From the NCBI RefSeq assembly GCF_018919065.1, contig NZ_JAHLQG010000053.1:36215-100214 (forward strand): a stretch of 64,000 nucleotides of DNA. Reading direction: 5' to 3'. The DNA comes from Blautia sp. MSJ-9 (GTDB taxonomy: Bacteria; Bacillota; Clostridia; Lachnospirales; Lachnospiraceae). The notes below the pieces were generated by a model. It had not been told where the DNA came from, did not search any database, and saw only the letters and a program-made list of their open reading frames with translations. Shown one piece after another: positions 63,779 through 64,000 of the stretch (the first letter of the stretch is position 1; each line of letters opens with the position of its first letter). The position numbers were made by a program, and so were the translations under genes.

Positions 63779-64000
63779 TTGGTCAAGCCCTCACCCGATT
63801 AGTAACAGTCAGCTCCATGCATTACTACACTTCCACCTCTGCCCTATCTACCTCGTCGTCTTCAAGGGGGTTTACTTCTTTCGAATGGGATATCTCATCT
63901 TAAGGGGGGCTTCACGCTTAGATGCCTTCAGCGTTTATCCCTTCCGGGCTTGGCTACTCGGCCGTAGACTTGGCAGTCTAACCGATGCACCAGCGGCCCG
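63779..64000 (-). rRNA. 23S rRNA, 3' end (partial)
   Basis: Read leftward this is the highly conserved 3' terminus of 23S rRNA, ending ...GGTGAGGGCTTGACCAA. The rest of the gene lies beyond the right edge. About 70 bp separate it from tRNA-Asp, with no 5S rRNA between. The exact end is approximate. Confidence 0.9.

Overview
The window looks like chromosome from a spore-forming, low-to-middle GC Firmicute of the Lachnospiraceae (Blautia/Ruminococcus-like). The evidence is the dense minus-strand operons, strong GGAGG ribosome sites, intrinsic terminators, spoVT/spoIID/spoIIQ-like genes, the dnaE-pfkA-trkH core block, and gut-type sucrose and galactoside loci. The placement is inferred from protein style, not from a database search.

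Layout. 1-1650 is a small accessory patch: the start of a DUF262 (GmrSD-like) gene running off the left edge, an unrecognised coiled-coil partner and an orphan, truncated RelB/DinJ antitoxin. 1680-18150 is a housekeeping block read leftward: cvfB-like, dnaE, pfkA, trkH, ktrA, a SpoU methylase, nfeD, an SPFH protein, argF, birA, a small conserved gene, dusB, greA and lysS. 18175-22330 mixes a HEPN/MNT toxin-antitoxin pair, an esterase, araD, an acyl-ACP thioesterase and a HigBA pair. 22664-26108 is a two-component system. 26212-27880 has a HAD phosphatase followed by decayed genes.

27964-34442 is the most unusual locus. It is a five-gene, mostly translationally coupled operon: STAS antagonist, RsbW-like kinase, membrane-bound PP2C phosphatase, an unrecognised 367-aa protein, and a 964-aa fusion of an extracytoplasmic repeat or propeller-like region, a CACHE-like region and an MFS transporter. 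No sigma factor is in the locus. 34728-38272 is the main plus-strand stretch (phosphoribosyltransferase, pncB, a D,D-carboxypeptidase), with tRNA-Gln on the minus strand. 38354-44093 holds a membrane phosphoesterase, spoVT and a SWIM/SNF2 helicase.

44193-52528 is a galactoside locus: LacI regulator, ABC binding protein, two permeases, a TraX-family protein and GH42 beta-galactosidase, with a promoter and LacI-type operators visible. 52977-55091 holds a hemolysin III protein, a cell-wall transglutaminase-like protein and a GIY-YIG protein. 55420-60234 is a sucrose locus (ScrB, PTS IIBCA, ScrR-like) with two matching operators. 60545-62832 carries spoIIQ-like and spoIID-like genes and a small unknown. 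63075-63706 is a seven-tRNA cluster downstream of a 23S rRNA 3' end, with no 5S between them.

Intergenic space holds a dispersed hairpin repeat family with at least seven copies and a separate ~140-bp structured element between greA and lysS.
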